64,000 nt of DNA from Clostridium mobile (GTDB lineage: Bacteria; Bacillota; Clostridia; Clostridiales; Clostridiaceae): NCBI RefSeq assembly GCF_018918285.1, contig NZ_JAHLQF010000003.1, forward strand, positions 682,001 through 746,000, in the 5' to 3' direction. Below the pieces are notes generated by a model. The model was not told the origin of the DNA, made no database searches, and saw nothing but the letters and a program-made list of their open reading frames with translations. Position 1 is the first letter of the stretch; every line of letters begins with the position of its first letter. Below, one piece after another: positions 36,184-45,891 of this stretch. A program made the position numbers and the translations under genes.

Positions 36184-36206
36184 AAAATCACCCTTTTATA
36201 ATATAT

Positions 36207-36854
36207 TTAATCTAGTTCTTTATTAACATAGATTTTTATACAAAAATACATAGATAGAAAGTAAATTAATAACGCAATAATTAAAAGTATATAGGTGTTA
36301 TTAGAAAGAGTTTGTAAAAGACTAGAAAATATATTTATAGTTTCTTTATCGGAAATATTGGATAAAATATTTGCTATTGTAAAGAAGGTAAAGTAAGTTA
36401 TAAAGGTTATTACTCTACTTTTAGTAAAACCAAATTTTGAATATACAGGAAACATAAAGGAAGCTAACAATAATGATGTTATAAAAACATTGACTATATC
36501 CTTTAAGGTGAAAAAATGTATAGTTAAAGGTAAGTTCAAGAATTTTGCAGCAAACATAAATAATGTCATTATGCTTAAGGCAATTATATTGTAAATTATT
36601 ACTGAAATATATTTAGAGATTATCAGTTCTCTTCTTGTAATAGGAAGACTATTCAATACAATATGACTTTTATTTCTTTCATCGTAAGCGTAACATCCTG
36701 TAATGAAAAAGAAAACCATGGTTACTGTTACTAAGCCTAAAACCGTTCCACTAGGCATGCTTTTAAAAGAATATGTGCATATAAGCAAGTATATTAATAT
36801 AGCAATTAAGCTTCTTTTTTGTACCAATATATCTTTAACAATTAAATTAAACAT
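36207..36854 (-). CDS. ABC-2 family membrane permease
   Basis: A 215-residue paralogue of the downstream permease: six helices, MFNLIVKDILVQKRS start, and YDERNKSHIVLNSLPITRRELIISKYIS. It lies 14 bp after the ATPase and 23 bp before the second permease. Both permeases start MxNLIxKDILxQ, showing that they arose by duplication. Confidence 0.85.
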   Translation of the reverse strand: MFNLIVKDILVQKRSLIAILIYLLICTYSFKSMPSGTVLGLVTVTMVFFFITGCYAYDERNKSHIVLNSLPITRRELIISKYISVIIYNIIALSIMTLFMFAAKFLNLPLTIHFFTLKDIVNVFITSLLLASFMFPVYSKFGFTKSRVITFITYFTFFTIANILSNISDKETINIFSSLLQTLSNNTYILLIIALLIYFLSMYFCIKIYVNKELD

Positions 36855-36868
36855 TTTAACACCTCTTT

Positions 36869-37726
36869 TTATTTATTGGCAGTATAAACCATGATGTCTT
36901 CTAATGAAGCTTTATCAAAAACTACATTTTCGTTAGTAAATAATTTTCGTGTTTTACTTACGTTATTAGTTAAGGCCTCAAAACCAAATGAAGTTTTTCT
37001 AACCTTTATAAATTCTTTTTCTAACTCCCTATCTATAAATTCTTTTGGGCCTTTAACTACAGCATAACTTTCCATTATTTCATCTTTAGGTTTTGAAAAA
37101 ACTATTTCTCCTTTGTTAATGAAAGTTATATAATCTGCTATTTTTTCAAGATCTGTAGTTATATGGGTTGAGAAAAACACGCTTTTATTCTCATCTTGTA
37201 TTAAGGCATATAGTATGTCTAAAATTTCTTGTCTAAAAACAGGGTCTAGTCCTGAAGTAGGCTCATCCATAATTATTAAATCTGCATTATGGGATAGAGC
37301 TATGGCTAAAGAAAATTTCATTTTCATACCTTTTGAAAGAGCTTTAATTTTCTTTTTAGGGTCTAAATCAAAATCTTTAATGTAGTTATTATAAGTATTA
37401 TCATCCCAATATTTATAAAAGGGAGATATTATTCTTTTTATCTCATTTATAGTTAAGTCTTCATAATAATAGTTTTCATCGTAAACAAAGCCTATTTTTT
37501 CCTTAATTTCTTTTTCATATTTTAAGTTGTCTTTACCAAATATTTTGATTTCTCCAGCATCTTTCTTTATAAGATTCATTATGAGCTTTATAGTTGTACT
37601 TTTTCCAGCACCATTTGGTCCTATAAATCCCATAATATATCCTCTTTCTAGATTAAAACTTATATCTTTCAATGCAAAATTTTTATATTCTTTTCTTAAA
37701 TTATTAATTTCAAGTATATTGTTCAT
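36869..37726 (-). CDS. ABC transporter ATPase (YtrB/BcrA-like)
   Basis: A 285-residue ATPase: Walker A GPNGAGKSTT, a signature LSKGMKMKFS in place of LSGGQ (usual in this subgroup), Walker B LIIMDEPTSGLD and the H-loop in FFSTHITTD. It starts 17 bp after the GntR gene stop and is followed by two small permeases. GGGGGTATTTTATT precedes the ATG. Confidence 0.92.
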   Translation of the reverse strand: MNNILEINNLRKEYKNFALKDISFNLERGYIMGFIGPNGAGKSTTIKLIMNLIKKDAGEIKIFGKDNLKYEKEIKEKIGFVYDENYYYEDLTINEIKRIISPFYKYWDDNTYNNYIKDFDLDPKKKIKALSKGMKMKFSLAIALSHNADLIIMDEPTSGLDPVFRQEILDILYALIQDENKSVFFSTHITTDLEKIADYITFINKGEIVFSKPKDEIMESYAVVKGPKEFIDRELEKEFIKVRKTSFGFEALTNNVSKTRKLFTNENVVFDKASLEDIMVYTANK

Positions 37727-37743
37727 AATAAAATACCCCCTAA

Positions 37744-38112
37744 TTAATCATATAAAATTTTTAAAGTTTCTATAATTTCGTTTAGGCTAAGACCTATCAA
37801 TTTACTTTCCTCTACCACCTCTGAGAGTTTTTCTTCTATAATCCTCATTCGTTTTTCTTTAAGCAGCTCTTTATTTTGACCTGCAACAAAGGAACCTTTT
37901 CCAGGGACAGTTTGTATAAAGCCTTCCTTCTCTAGCTCCTCATAAGCTCTTTTAGTAGTTATAACGCTTATTCTCAATCCTTGAGCTAAATTTCTTATGG
38001 AAGGAAGGTTATCACCTTCTTTTAACTCACCTGTCAATATTAAGGATTTTATTTGAGTTGTTATTTGCTCATATATTGGCTCCCCGGAGGAATTGGATAT
38101 TATTATATTCAT
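37744..38112 (-). CDS. GntR-family regulator, YtrA subfamily
   Basis: A 122-residue regulator with an N-terminal winged helix (PIYEQITTQIKSLILTGELKEGDNLPSIRNLAQGLRISVITTKRAYEELEKEGFIQTVPGKGSF) and only a short dimerisation tail, which defines the YtrA subfamily. It is the first gene of the ABC operon and should repress its own operon by binding the palindromes at 38146-38182; the inducer is unknown. AAAGGAGTGTAACT precedes the ATG. Confidence 0.92.
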   Translation of the reverse strand: MNIIISNSSGEPIYEQITTQIKSLILTGELKEGDNLPSIRNLAQGLRISVITTKRAYEELEKEGFIQTVPGKGSFVAGQNKELLKEKRMRIIEEKLSEVVEESKLIGLSLNEIIETLKILYD

Positions 38113-38145
38113 AGTTACACTCCTTTACTACGAACTGTTCATAAC

Positions 38146-38202
38146 GTATATACTGTATATGTCGTATATATACAGTATATACAAGAGAAATTTAATTGTC
38201 AA
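38146..38202 (-). promoter_or_regulatory. GntR operon promoter with double palindromic operator
   Basis: Minus-strand promoter: TTGACA (38197-38202), 17-nt spacer, TATACT (38174-38179). Two operator copies GTATATACTGTATAT (38146-38160) and ATATACAGTATATAC (38168-38182) form a perfect inverted pair with a 7-nt gap, and each contains a TATAC-n-GTATA core. One copy covers the -10, fitting autorepression by the YtrA-type protein. Confidence 0.85.
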
Positions 38203-38220
38203 CAAAAAAATTATAATCAT

Positions 38221-38236
38221 TGGCATATTAATTGCT
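38221..38236 (+). promoter_or_regulatory. sigma-54 promoter of the MaoC gene
   Basis: TGGCATATTAATTGCT fits the -24/-12 consensus (TGGCAC-N5-TTGCW) with exact spacing and one change. It lies 45 nt upstream of the start codon and 18 nt beyond the -35 of the divergent GntR promoter. Confidence 0.85.
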
Positions 38237-38280
38237 ATTAAATATTATTGAAAGAAAAATAGTAATTAGGAGGTATTGTT

Positions 38281-38700
38281 ATGATTGGAAAAACAATAGG
38301 GGAAATTAATATTGGAGATAAGGCTTCTTTCAGTAAGACCTTAAGTGAAGCTGATGTTTATCTATTTGCAGGAATATCAGGGGATTTAAATCCAGCTCAT
38401 GTAAATCAAGTAGAGGCTGAAAAGACTATGTTTAAGGGAAGGATATGCCATGGAATGCTGGTATCAAGTTTAATTTCAACGGTTTTAGGTATGTATTTGC
38501 CAGGTCCAGGTACAATTTATATGAGTCAAGAATTAAGATTTTTAGCTCCTGTCAAAATAGGTGACACTTGTACAGCTACGGCTGAAGTTATAGAGAAGAA
38601 TGAAGAGAAAAATAGAGTAATATTGAAGACTACAGTTGTTAATCAACATGGAAAAGTTGTTATTGATGGACAAGCAAAAGCTTTGGCACCAGTAAGATAA
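38281..38700 (+). CDS. MaoC-family (R)-specific enoyl-CoA hydratase (PhaJ-like)
   Basis: A 139-residue hot-dog-fold hydratase. The catalytic block is FAGISGDLNPAHVNQVEAEKTMFKGRICHGMLVSS, with the Asp-His pair of hydratase 2. It interconverts (R)-3-hydroxyacyl-CoA and trans-2-enoyl-CoA; short-chain substrates are usual at this length. ATG preceded by TTAGGAGGTATTGTT. It stands behind a sigma-54 promoter and just upstream of an EBP gene, followed by CoA-transferase and permease genes, so a role in short-chain (R)-hydroxyacid use is inferred. Confidence 0.88.
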   Translation: MIGKTIGEINIGDKASFSKTLSEADVYLFAGISGDLNPAHVNQVEAEKTMFKGRICHGMLVSSLISTVLGMYLPGPGTIYMSQELRFLAPVKIGDTCTATAEVIEKNEEKNRVILKTTVVNQHGKVVIDGQAKALAPVR

Positions 38701-38705
38701 GCATA

Positions 38706-38748
38706 AAGTTACAAAAGGCGTGTATTTTTTACATGCCTTTTGTAACTT
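38706..38748 (+). terminator. terminator after the MaoC gene
   Basis: Long stem of about 18 bp (AAGTTACAAAAGGC / GCCTTTTGTAACTT, continuing through GTGTA/TACAT with one wobble), separating the hydratase from the EBP gene. Confidence 0.75.
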
Positions 38749-38829
38749 TGTAGTGAAATACTGTCACATATTAGTTACAATATTTTTCGAAGATATAAAC
38801 TATTATGATGTACAAAGGAGAGAAATTTT

Positions 38830-40533
38830 ATGATTGATAATCTGTTAGAAAATTTACTGGATAATATGGATGTAGGAATGATTGTAGTTAATAATTTAGG
38901 AGAAATCTCTATGTTTAATGAAAAAAGTAAAACTATTTTCAATCTAGATATGAGTAAGAATAAATATTTAAAAGAAATAATACCTTCTTTAAATATAGAA
39001 GATATACATGGAATAGAGGAATATATAACAAAAAAGCACAAGGATAAAATAATAATTGATAACAAAGTATTGAATATACATAGCATTCCTATAAAAAAAG
39101 CAGATATTAAAAGTGGGTATATGCTATTAATATATGACATAACGGAATTGGCAGAATTAAATAATGAGATTAATAAGGAAAGAAGTACCATTAGAATTCT
39201 TAATTATACTTTAGAGATGGCATATGACGGTATAATTGTCATAGATAAAGATGGAATTGTGACCATGATAAACAAATCATATACAGAATTTTTAGAAATT
39301 GACCAAGATTGGGCTATTGGGAGACATGTAACGGAGGTTATAGAAAACACTCGTATGCATATAGTAGCTAAAACTAGAATTCAAGAGACGGCCCAGCTTC
39401 AAAAGATAAAAGGAAGATATATGATTGCAACAAGAATTCCCGTGATAGAAAATGGCGAATTAGTGGCTGTTATCGGGAAAATTCTATTTAAGAATGTTAA
39501 AGAACTCGATTTACTATACAATAAAATAAGGAATATTGAAGATGAATACAAAAAATACAAAGGAGAATTCGAGCATAGCAATAGTGCTTCATATTGTTTT
39601 GATAATCTTATAGGAAATAGTAAATCTTTTACACAGGCAAAAAAATTAGCTAAGAAGTCAGCACAAACAGATTCTAATGTGCTTTTAAGAGGAGAAAGTG
39701 GTACTGGAAAGGAGCTCTTTGCTCATGCTATACATAGGGCTAGCGAAAGAGCCTATGCTAATTTTGTGAAAGTAAATTGTGCAGCCATTCCAATTGATCT
39801 GTTAGAAGCAGAACTTTTTGGATATGAAGGAGGATCTTTTACTGGTGCTAGAAAAGAGGGGAAAATGGGAAAGTTTGAATTGGCTAATGAGGGAAGTATA
39901 TTCCTTGATGAAATAGGGGATATGCCACTTCACATGCAAGCAAAATTGTTAAGAGTATTACAGGAAAAGGAAGTAGAAAGGGTTGGATCTACAAGAACTA
40001 AGAAAATAGATGTAAGGATAATTGCAGCAACAAATAGAAACTTAGAAGAAATGATAAAGGAAGGTACTTTTAGAGAAGATTTATATTATAGATTAAATGT
40101 AGTTACAATAAATATACCACCATTAAGAGAGAGGCCCGAAGATGTTGAGATATTATCGAATTATTTAACAGAGAAAGTATCCACAAAACTGAATAAGAAA
40201 ATTAAAGGATTATCTAAGGATGCTGTACATTGTCTTATGAACTACAAGTGGGAGGGTGGAGTGAGGCAATTAGAAAATGTAATAGAAAGAGCAATAAATC
40301 TTGTTGGATATGAAAAGTTAATCGAACCGAATCACCTTCCTAAAGAGATAACGGAAAGTAAATACGAATTTGAAAATATTAGCTTAAATGACATTGTAAA
40401 TGAAGCTGAAAAAGATGCAATATTGAAGGCTTTAATTGCTTGTAATTGGAATAAATCCATGGTAGCTAAAAAGTTAAACATAAGCAGAACTTCCTTATAC
40501 GAAAAAATTGAAAAACACAGAATTTTAATATAA
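38830..40533 (+). CDS. sigma-54-dependent enhancer-binding protein (PAS-PAS-AAA-HTH), EBP1
   Basis: A 567-residue activator. An N-terminal PAS-like region (about 5-110) and a second PAS (125-235, with [22 protein letters not shown]) precede the AAA+ domain: Walker A GESGTGKE at 288-295, the sigma-54-contacting GSFTGA at 335-340, and [10 protein letters not shown] as Walker B. A Fis-type HTH closes the protein ([25 protein letters not shown]). Flanked by two sigma-54 promoters (38221, 40752), it probably activates the MaoC gene and the CoA-transferase/permease genes. The PAS signal is unknown. AAAGGAGAGAAATTTT precedes the ATG. Confidence 0.95.
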   Translation: MIDNLLENLLDNMDVGMIVVNNLGEISMFNEKSKTIFNLDMSKNKYLKEIIPSLNIEDIHGIEEYITKKHKDKIIIDNKVLNIHSIPIKKADIKSGYMLLIYDITELAELNNEINKERSTIRILNYTLEMAYDGIIVIDKDGIVTMINKSYTEFLEIDQDWAIGRHVTEVIENTRMHIVAKTRIQETAQLQKIKGRYMIATRIPVIENGELVAVIGKILFKNVKELDLLYNKIRNIEDEYKKYKGEFEHSNSASYCFDNLIGNSKSFTQAKKLAKKSAQTDSNVLLRGESGTGKELFAHAIHRASERAYANFVKVNCAAIPIDLLEAELFGYEGGSFTGARKEGKMGKFELANEGSIFLDEIGDMPLHMQAKLLRVLQEKEVERVGSTRTKKIDVRIIAATNRNLEEMIKEGTFREDLYYRLNVVTINIPPLRERPEDVEILSNYLTEKVSTKLNKKIKGLSKDAVHCLMNYKWEGGVRQLENVIERAINLVGYEKLIEPNHLPKEITESKYEFENISLNDIVNEAEKDAILKALIACNWNKSMVAKKLNISRTSLYEKIEKHRILI

Positions 40534-40542
40534 TTCAATAAA

Positions 40543-40564
40543 ATTGTACGGATATCAGTACAAT
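40543..40564. promoter_or_regulatory. candidate EBP1 binding palindrome
   Basis: ATTGTAC (40543-40549) and GTACAAT (40558-40564) form a perfect 7-bp inverted repeat with an 8-nt spacer, about 190 bp upstream of the 40752 sigma-54 promoter, a usual enhancer distance. No second copy was found near the 38221 promoter. Confidence 0.45.
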
Positions 40565-40574
40565 GAAAATGTCG

Positions 40575-40613
40575 AAAAAAAGTGTAGTGTAAGGAAAACA
40601 CTACACTTTTTTT
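40575..40613 (+). terminator. EBP1 terminator
   Basis: Stem AAAAAAAGTGTAGTGT / ACACTACACTTTTTTT with a 7-nt loop. Confidence 0.85.
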
Positions 40614-40751
40614 GAGTGAAATGCATGGAGTGTAAGGAAAAACTAACAATAATCTTAAGTAAATTCTGAATATTACATAGATTTAAGGGAAAAATTGCTA
40701 TTTACTTAACAATCTTTGTGATTTTATAGAGAAAGTTTATAATTTTATCAA

Positions 40752-40767
40752 TGGCACGCTTATTGCT
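40752..40767 (+). promoter_or_regulatory. sigma-54 promoter of the CoA-transferase operon
   Basis: TGGCACGCTTATTGCT matches TGGCAC-N5-TTGCW exactly, 43 nt before the start codon. Confidence 0.9.
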
Positions 40768-40809
40768 AATAATATGTTTATAGAAATTTTGTAGGGGAGG
40801 GAATAAATT

Positions 40810-42357
40810 ATGATTTCGAAAGTTATGACTGTGGAACAAGCTATAAACATGATTAAAGATGAAGATACTGTAGCAATTGGCGGCTTTGTTGGTTCATTGC
40901 ACCCGGAAGAATTAAGCTGTGCTATAGAAAAAAAATTCTTAGAGGAAGGATATCCAAGGGATTTAACTTTAGTGTATGCAGCAGGACAAGGTGATTCAAA
41001 AGATAGAGGGCTTAATCATTTTGGCCATGAAGGACTGGTTAAAAAAGTAATAGGAGGTCACTGGGCACTTGTACCTAAACTTCAAAAATTGGCAAATGAA
41101 AATAAAATGGAAGCTTACAACTTACCCCAAGGAGTTATTGCTCATTTATTCAGGGATATAGCAGCAGGAAAAATAGGGACAATCACTCATGTTGGATTAA
41201 AAACCTTTGTAGATCCAAGAATAGAGGGTGGTAAATTAAATGAAATGACCAAGGAAGATATAGTAAAATTAGTAAATATTGAAGGACATGAAAGATTACT
41301 ATATAAGGCATTTCCAATTAATGTAGCCTTATTAAAAGGAACTTATGCAGATGAAAAAGGAAATATTAGTATGGAAAAAGAGGCAGTTGTATTAGAATGT
41401 GTATCTATAGCACAAGCAGCTAAAAATTCAGGAGGTATAGTAATTGTTCAGGTTGAGAAAGTTGTGCAAAATGGCACACTAGATCCAAAGCTAGTTAAGA
41501 TTCCAGGTATATATGTAGATGCTGTAGTGATAGGAAAGGAAGAAAATAATTTTATGACTTTTTCAGAGAAATATAATCCTTCTTACTCTGGAGAAATAAA
41601 ATTGCCATTAGATAATATTCCACCACTACCATTAGATGAAAGAAAGATAATATCAAGGCGTGCTGCCATGGAACTTAGTAAAAACTCAATAGTTAATTTA
41701 GGCATAGGAATACCAGAGGGAGTATCCATTGTGGCAAATGAGGAAGGTATAGGGGAAACTTTAACCCTTACTGTGGAAGCAGGTCCAGTTGGAGGAGTGC
41801 CAGCAGGAGGATTAAGTTTTGGAGCCTCAACAAATGTAGAAGCTATATTAGATCAAGCTAATCAATTTGATTTCTATGATGGAGGAGGAGTGGATTCAGC
41901 CTTTTTAGGATTGGCTCAGTGTGATAAAGATGGAAATATAAATGTAAGTAAATTTGGACCTAAGATACCGGGCTGTGGAGGATTTATAAATATTTCTCAA
42001 AATTCAAAGAAGATGGTATTCTGTGGTACCTTTACAGCAGGTGGATTGAAAATAAAAATTCAAGATAAAAAATTAACAATTGAAAATGAAGGTAAGGCAA
42101 AAAAATTCGTTGAACATGTAGAACAGATTTCTTTTAGTGGAGAATATGCACGAGAAACTGGACAATCTGTATTGTATATAACTGAAAGAGCAGTATTCAG
42201 GTTAGAAGAAGATGGATTAACTTTAATTGAAGTTGCTCCAGGTATAGACTTAGAAAAAGATATACTGAATCAAATGAACTTTAAACCGATTATATCAAAG
42301 AATTTGAAATTAATGGATGAAAGAATATTTATAGACGAGCCTATGGGATTAAAGTAG
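40810..42357 (+). CDS. acetate/propionate-type CoA-transferase (fused alpha/beta)
   Basis: A 515-residue single-chain family I CoA-transferase. The N-terminal half has [19 protein letters not shown] and the [18 protein letters not shown] segment; the C-terminal half has [18 protein letters not shown] and the catalytic glutamate in [20 protein letters not shown]. The layout matches Clostridium propionate CoA-transferase and YdiF. It would move CoA from acetyl- or butyryl-CoA to a short organic or hydroxy acid. It is expressed from the sigma-54 promoter upstream, with a GntP permease 34 bp downstream. TAGGGGAGGGAATAAATT precedes the ATG. Confidence 0.9.
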   Translation: MISKVMTVEQAINMIKDEDTVAIGGFVGSLHPEELSCAIEKKFLEEGYPRDLTLVYAAGQGDSKDRGLNHFGHEGLVKKVIGGHWALVPKLQKLANENKMEAYNLPQGVIAHLFRDIAAGKIGTITHVGLKTFVDPRIEGGKLNEMTKEDIVKLVNIEGHERLLYKAFPINVALLKGTYADEKGNISMEKEAVVLECVSIAQAAKNSGGIVIVQVEKVVQNGTLDPKLVKIPGIYVDAVVIGKEENNFMTFSEKYNPSYSGEIKLPLDNIPPLPLDERKIISRRAAMELSKNSIVNLGIGIPEGVSIVANEEGIGETLTLTVEAGPVGGVPAGGLSFGASTNVEAILDQANQFDFYDGGGVDSAFLGLAQCDKDGNINVSKFGPKIPGCGGFINISQNSKKMVFCGTFTAGGLKIKIQDKKLTIENEGKAKKFVEHVEQISFSGEYARETGQSVLYITERAVFRLEEDGLTLIEVAPGIDLEKDILNQMNFKPIISKNLKLMDERIFIDEPMGLK

Positions 42358-42391
42358 AAACCTTAAAATAATAAAAGAAAGGTGAGATATT

Positions 42392-43789
42392 ATGTTTGGA
42401 GTTATAGGGATTATTTTATCATTAATATTACTCATGTATTTGGCTTATAAGGGAATAACAGTATTAATTCTTGCACCAGTATTAGCATTATTTGCAGCTT
42501 TAATGAGCAGCATTGGTGGACAAGGTGTTCCTTTAATGGCTACCTTTACAGAAGTGTTTATGAAATCACTGGCGGGATATGTTAAATCATACTTCCCTAT
42601 ATTCTTACTAGGAGCTATCTTTGGTAAGGTAATGGATGATTCAGGAGCAGCTAAAGCTATTTCTCACACTATAGCTAAAAAATTAGGAAAAGATAAGGCT
42701 ATTATTGCAGTAGTTCTTTCCTGTGCCATATTGACATATGGTGGAGTTTCATTATTTGTTGTTGCTTTTGCAGTTTACCCAATAGCTGTTGCATTATTTA
42801 GGGAAGCTAATATTCCAAAGAGGTTGATTCCGGGTTCAATTGCATTAGGTGCTTTTACATTTACAATGACAGCATTACCAGGAACACCTCAAATACAAAA
42901 TGCAATACCAATGCCTTTTTTCGGAACAAATGGATATGCAGCCCCTATACTAGGTATTGCAGCAGGTATAGTTATGGGAGGCGGAGGATTGGCTTGGTTA
43001 ACTTATAGAGCTAAAAAGGCCGCAGCTGCAGGTGAAGGTTATGGAAATCATGAAAAAGATAAAATTATCGAATTTGATGAAAGTCAATTACCATCATTTA
43101 TTGCTGCAATGACTCCAATATTATTGGTGCTTGTTATTAACTTTATCTTATCAAGATATGTATTTATTGCAGGAAAGTATAATGGAGAATATTTAACTCA
43201 GGCTCCATACAATACAAGTTTGTCAAGTGTATCAGGTACATGGAGCTTAATTATTGCATTAATAATATCAATAATTGTAGCTATAGTTATTAATTACAAA
43301 AGATTTAAAGAAGTTAAAAAATGTGTTAATGATGGGGCTATAGGATCACTTTTGGCAATACTTAATACTGCATCAGAGGTTGGTTACGGAAATGTAATTC
43401 AAACTTTAGCAGCATTTGAAATTGTTAAAATGGCTATCCTTGGGATATCAAGCAATCCAATCATTTCTGAAGCTCTTTCTGTTAATATATTGGCAGGTAT
43501 AACAGGATCAGCATCAGGGGGAATGAGTATTGCATTAGGAACCCTAGGAAAAACCTACTATGATATTGCATTGCAGCAAGGAATAAATCCTCAGGTTCTT
43601 CACAGAATAGCAACTCTTGCTTGTGGTGGTCTTGACACATTACCTCATAATGGAGCAGTTATTACATTGCTAGGAATATGTGGTTTAACACATAAAGAAT
43701 CCTATTTAGATATTGGAATGGTTTCAGTTATAATCCCTATAGCTGGTACTATTATAGCAATCATATTAGCAATAATGGGGGTGGTATAA
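42392..43789 (+). CDS. GntP-family permease, probable short-chain hydroxyacid importer
   Basis: A 465-residue membrane protein with 12 or more helices. GntP-family features include KVMDDSGAAKAISHTIAKKLG, LTYGGVSLFVVAFAVYPIA and LPHNGAVITLLGICGLTHKESY near the C-terminus. Members import gluconate or, in a separate branch, D-beta-hydroxybutyrate and related acids. Co-transcription with a CoA-transferase and the link to a PhaJ-type hydratase favour a hydroxybutyrate-like substrate (inference). GAAAGGTGAGATATT precedes the ATG. It ends at the hairpins near 43826-43940. Confidence 0.85.
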   Translation: MFGVIGIILSLILLMYLAYKGITVLILAPVLALFAALMSSIGGQGVPLMATFTEVFMKSLAGYVKSYFPIFLLGAIFGKVMDDSGAAKAISHTIAKKLGKDKAIIAVVLSCAILTYGGVSLFVVAFAVYPIAVALFREANIPKRLIPGSIALGAFTFTMTALPGTPQIQNAIPMPFFGTNGYAAPILGIAAGIVMGGGGLAWLTYRAKKAAAAGEGYGNHEKDKIIEFDESQLPSFIAAMTPILLVLVINFILSRYVFIAGKYNGEYLTQAPYNTSLSSVSGTWSLIIALIISIIVAIVINYKRFKEVKKCVNDGAIGSLLAILNTASEVGYGNVIQTLAAFEIVKMAILGISSNPIISEALSVNILAGITGSASGGMSIALGTLGKTYYDIALQQGINPQVLHRIATLACGGLDTLPHNGAVITLLGICGLTHKESYLDIGMVSVIIPIAGTIIAIILAIMGVV

Positions 43790-43825
43790 GAAAATTAAAT
43801 TTAACCAGTATACTTAAAATTAAAA

Positions 43826-43940
43826 AAATATATTAACTCGCTCGCTCAATGTAGTTAAATATATTTTGGCTAACTCATTAAAAATTTTCTAAACACATAG
43901 AAAAGTAACTAGGTTACTCCAGCAACCTAGTTACTTTTTC
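43826..43940. terminator. two hairpins between convergent genes
   Basis: First, AAATATATT.AACT / AGTTAAATATATTT (about 43826-43867). Second, a strong stem GAAAAGTAACTAGGTT (43900-43915) / AACCTAGTTACTTTTTC (43924-43940), usable in both directions between the permease (+) and the MutS-like gene (-). Confidence 0.75.
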
Positions 43941-43957
43941 ATAATATATAAAGAGAG

Positions 43958-45523
43958 TTAAATAAAGCCTTTAATGGTTTCAGCTCTTTTATGTGCCTTC
44001 TCTGTTACTTCCTTTGGATAACCAATATACTCTAAAAGTCTTATTGCATTTCTTGTTTGAGAAACCCCAGTTTTAAGTTTATAATCAAAGCTTAATCCAT
44101 TCTTATTGTCAACATCTTCGCTGAAATAATAGAATTCATAAGTATCCTTTAAGATATCTACTAACTCTCTATCATGAGTAGCCACAATAGGAATAGTTTT
44201 TCCTTTATTTAAGTAGGATAATATTTCTGCTGACATGGCAATTCTTTCTACAGGGTTGGTTCCTCTAAATATTTCATCTATAGGACAAAATACAGGCAAT
44301 TCTTTTTTTAGAGCATTAATTATTCTCAGTATTCCTTCGGCTTCAGCCATATAGTAGCTCTTTCCTTTTGATAAATCATCATTAGGACTAATTGAGGATA
44401 CTATATTAAAAAATGAAGCTTCATAATCCTTGGCTAATGCAAAATAGAAAGTTTGTGATAGTAGTATATTTATTCCTATCATTCTCAAAAAAGTAGATTT
44501 ACCAGACATATTTGTACCAGTAAGTACTATACCTTTGTCCTTAATAAAGATGGAATTTGCCACTGGATTATCTAAAAGTGGATGGATTCCTTCTTTAATA
44601 TTTAATGAAACCTCATTAGTAAAGGTTGGTTTCACATAGTAATGTTTTAAATTGTGTTGATAACCAGCTATAGATAGCATGGCTTCTAGTTCACCTGCAG
44701 TATAAAATATATTCATTAAATAGTTCTTTTTTTCCTTTAAAACTCCAGATACTTTATAATAAGCACATTCTTCTATGAGAAATACTGGAGAAATAGCTTC
44801 AAAAAATCCTCCCCAAAAATCAATAATCCCTATTAAAAATAAGCTTATATCAATATTTTTAACATGTTTAAGATCATCTTTTATTTTATCTGTATACTCT
44901 TTCAAATCAGGATCTTTTATGTTAGATATTTTATTAGCGGATCTTATAATGTCTTTTAAATATACTATACCACGAGATTTAATAGTACCTCTTTCCCTAG
45001 AATTTATGAACATATTTAAACCACTAGTAGCAAATATCATTATGGCATATTTCTCACCAAAAAATATAATTAGAAGAACGGCTATTATAGGAAGTATTTT
45101 GCCCAATAGGGTATATAAATAATATTTAAATTTGTTTACTACAAGCTCACTTTCTATCATATCTAAAAAAGCATTCTTTGTATCATTACTCAATTCAAAG
45201 AATATGCATAAGAGCTTTTCTCTTAAGTTTGCATCACTTTTAAATAATTCAATGAGCTTATCTCTATCTTTTAATTTTTCTTCATCTTTTAATGGATTTC
45301 TTAGCATATGGTATAGAACAGATTCACCCAATGTACTATAGGTTCTATCTAACTTTTTATAAACACTATCCATATCCATGTCATTCCAAGTTTCGTCATC
45401 AATGGTATATTCCTCTTTTTTACTCATATCAAAAAATTTCTTCGAATTCTTAATTTTTATATCTTTATCAACATCTTCTTCATATTGTCTTCTTATAATG
45501 CTTAAAGCCATATGTTTGTTCAA
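43958..45523 (-). CDS. MutS-like ATPase with membrane segments
   Basis: A 521-residue protein ending in a MutS-type ATPase: Walker A VLTGTNMSGKSTFLRMIG, SSISPNDDLSKGKSYYMAEAE, Walker B PVFCPIDEIFRGTNPVER and IVATHDREL. It lacks the mismatch-binding domain and the Smr domain of MutS2. The N-terminal half contains a helical core and hydrophobic segments near 150-195 (LGKILPIIAVLLIIFFG and ATSGLNMF) and near 235-260, suggesting membrane association. Such stand-alone MutS-V proteins are common in Clostridia but uncharacterised; mismatch repair should not be assumed. AAAGGGGCATACTATT precedes the ATG. Confidence 0.85.
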   Translation of the reverse strand: MNKHMALSIIRRQYEEDVDKDIKIKNSKKFFDMSKKEEYTIDDETWNDMDMDSVYKKLDRTYSTLGESVLYHMLRNPLKDEEKLKDRDKLIELFKSDANLREKLLCIFFELSNDTKNAFLDMIESELVVNKFKYYLYTLLGKILPIIAVLLIIFFGEKYAIMIFATSGLNMFINSRERGTIKSRGIVYLKDIIRSANKISNIKDPDLKEYTDKIKDDLKHVKNIDISLFLIGIIDFWGGFFEAISPVFLIEECAYYKVSGVLKEKKNYLMNIFYTAGELEAMLSIAGYQHNLKHYYVKPTFTNEVSLNIKEGIHPLLDNPVANSIFIKDKGIVLTGTNMSGKSTFLRMIGINILLSQTFYFALAKDYEASFFNIVSSISPNDDLSKGKSYYMAEAEGILRIINALKKELPVFCPIDEIFRGTNPVERIAMSAEILSYLNKGKTIPIVATHDRELVDILKDTYEFYYFSEDVDNKNGLSFDYKLKTGVSQTRNAIRLLEYIGYPKEVTEKAHKRAETIKGFI

Positions 45524-45738
45524 TAGTATGCCCCTTTCAAAGTGGAAATTTTAAATTATTAATATTATATATCTTCTTATAATAACTTATATATTATGAT
45601 ATTTAAAGTTTTCTTATGAATATATTATAACTCTTTTAAAAGTGCATGTGAAATTTAAATGTCCATTATCTAAATATCTAACTAAAATTGTTTTCATATT
45701 TATAAATTTCTACGAAACAACTTGGAATTCTAAAAGGG

Positions 45739-45806
45739 GAGCTAAGTACATAATGACGTCACTTCAAAAAAAGGCGTTCCTACCATTATATACTTAGCTC
45801 TTTTAT
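45739..45806 (+). repeat. repeat element B, copy 1 (hairpin with conserved loop)
   Basis: Arms GAGCTAAGTACATAATG (45739-45755) and CATTATATACTTAGCTC (45784-45800), with one mismatch, enclose a 28-nt loop containing ACGTCACTTC and GGCGTTCC; TTTTAT follows. Copy 2 at 57706-57772 keeps the arms exactly and 26 of 28 loop bases. The homology extends into both flanks. Confidence 0.85.
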
Positions 45807-45891
45807 ATTTTACAGATGTATTTTCAAATTTGTATTATGGAAGATTAGTTTCTCAAATATTTATCTTTACAATTTTATTGTATAAAACTTG

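Noticed and set aside
38146..38182. The TATAC/GTATA palindromes as a site-specific recombination site
   Set aside because: They overlap a good promoter of a GntR-regulated operon and no recombinase is nearby; operator use explains them.
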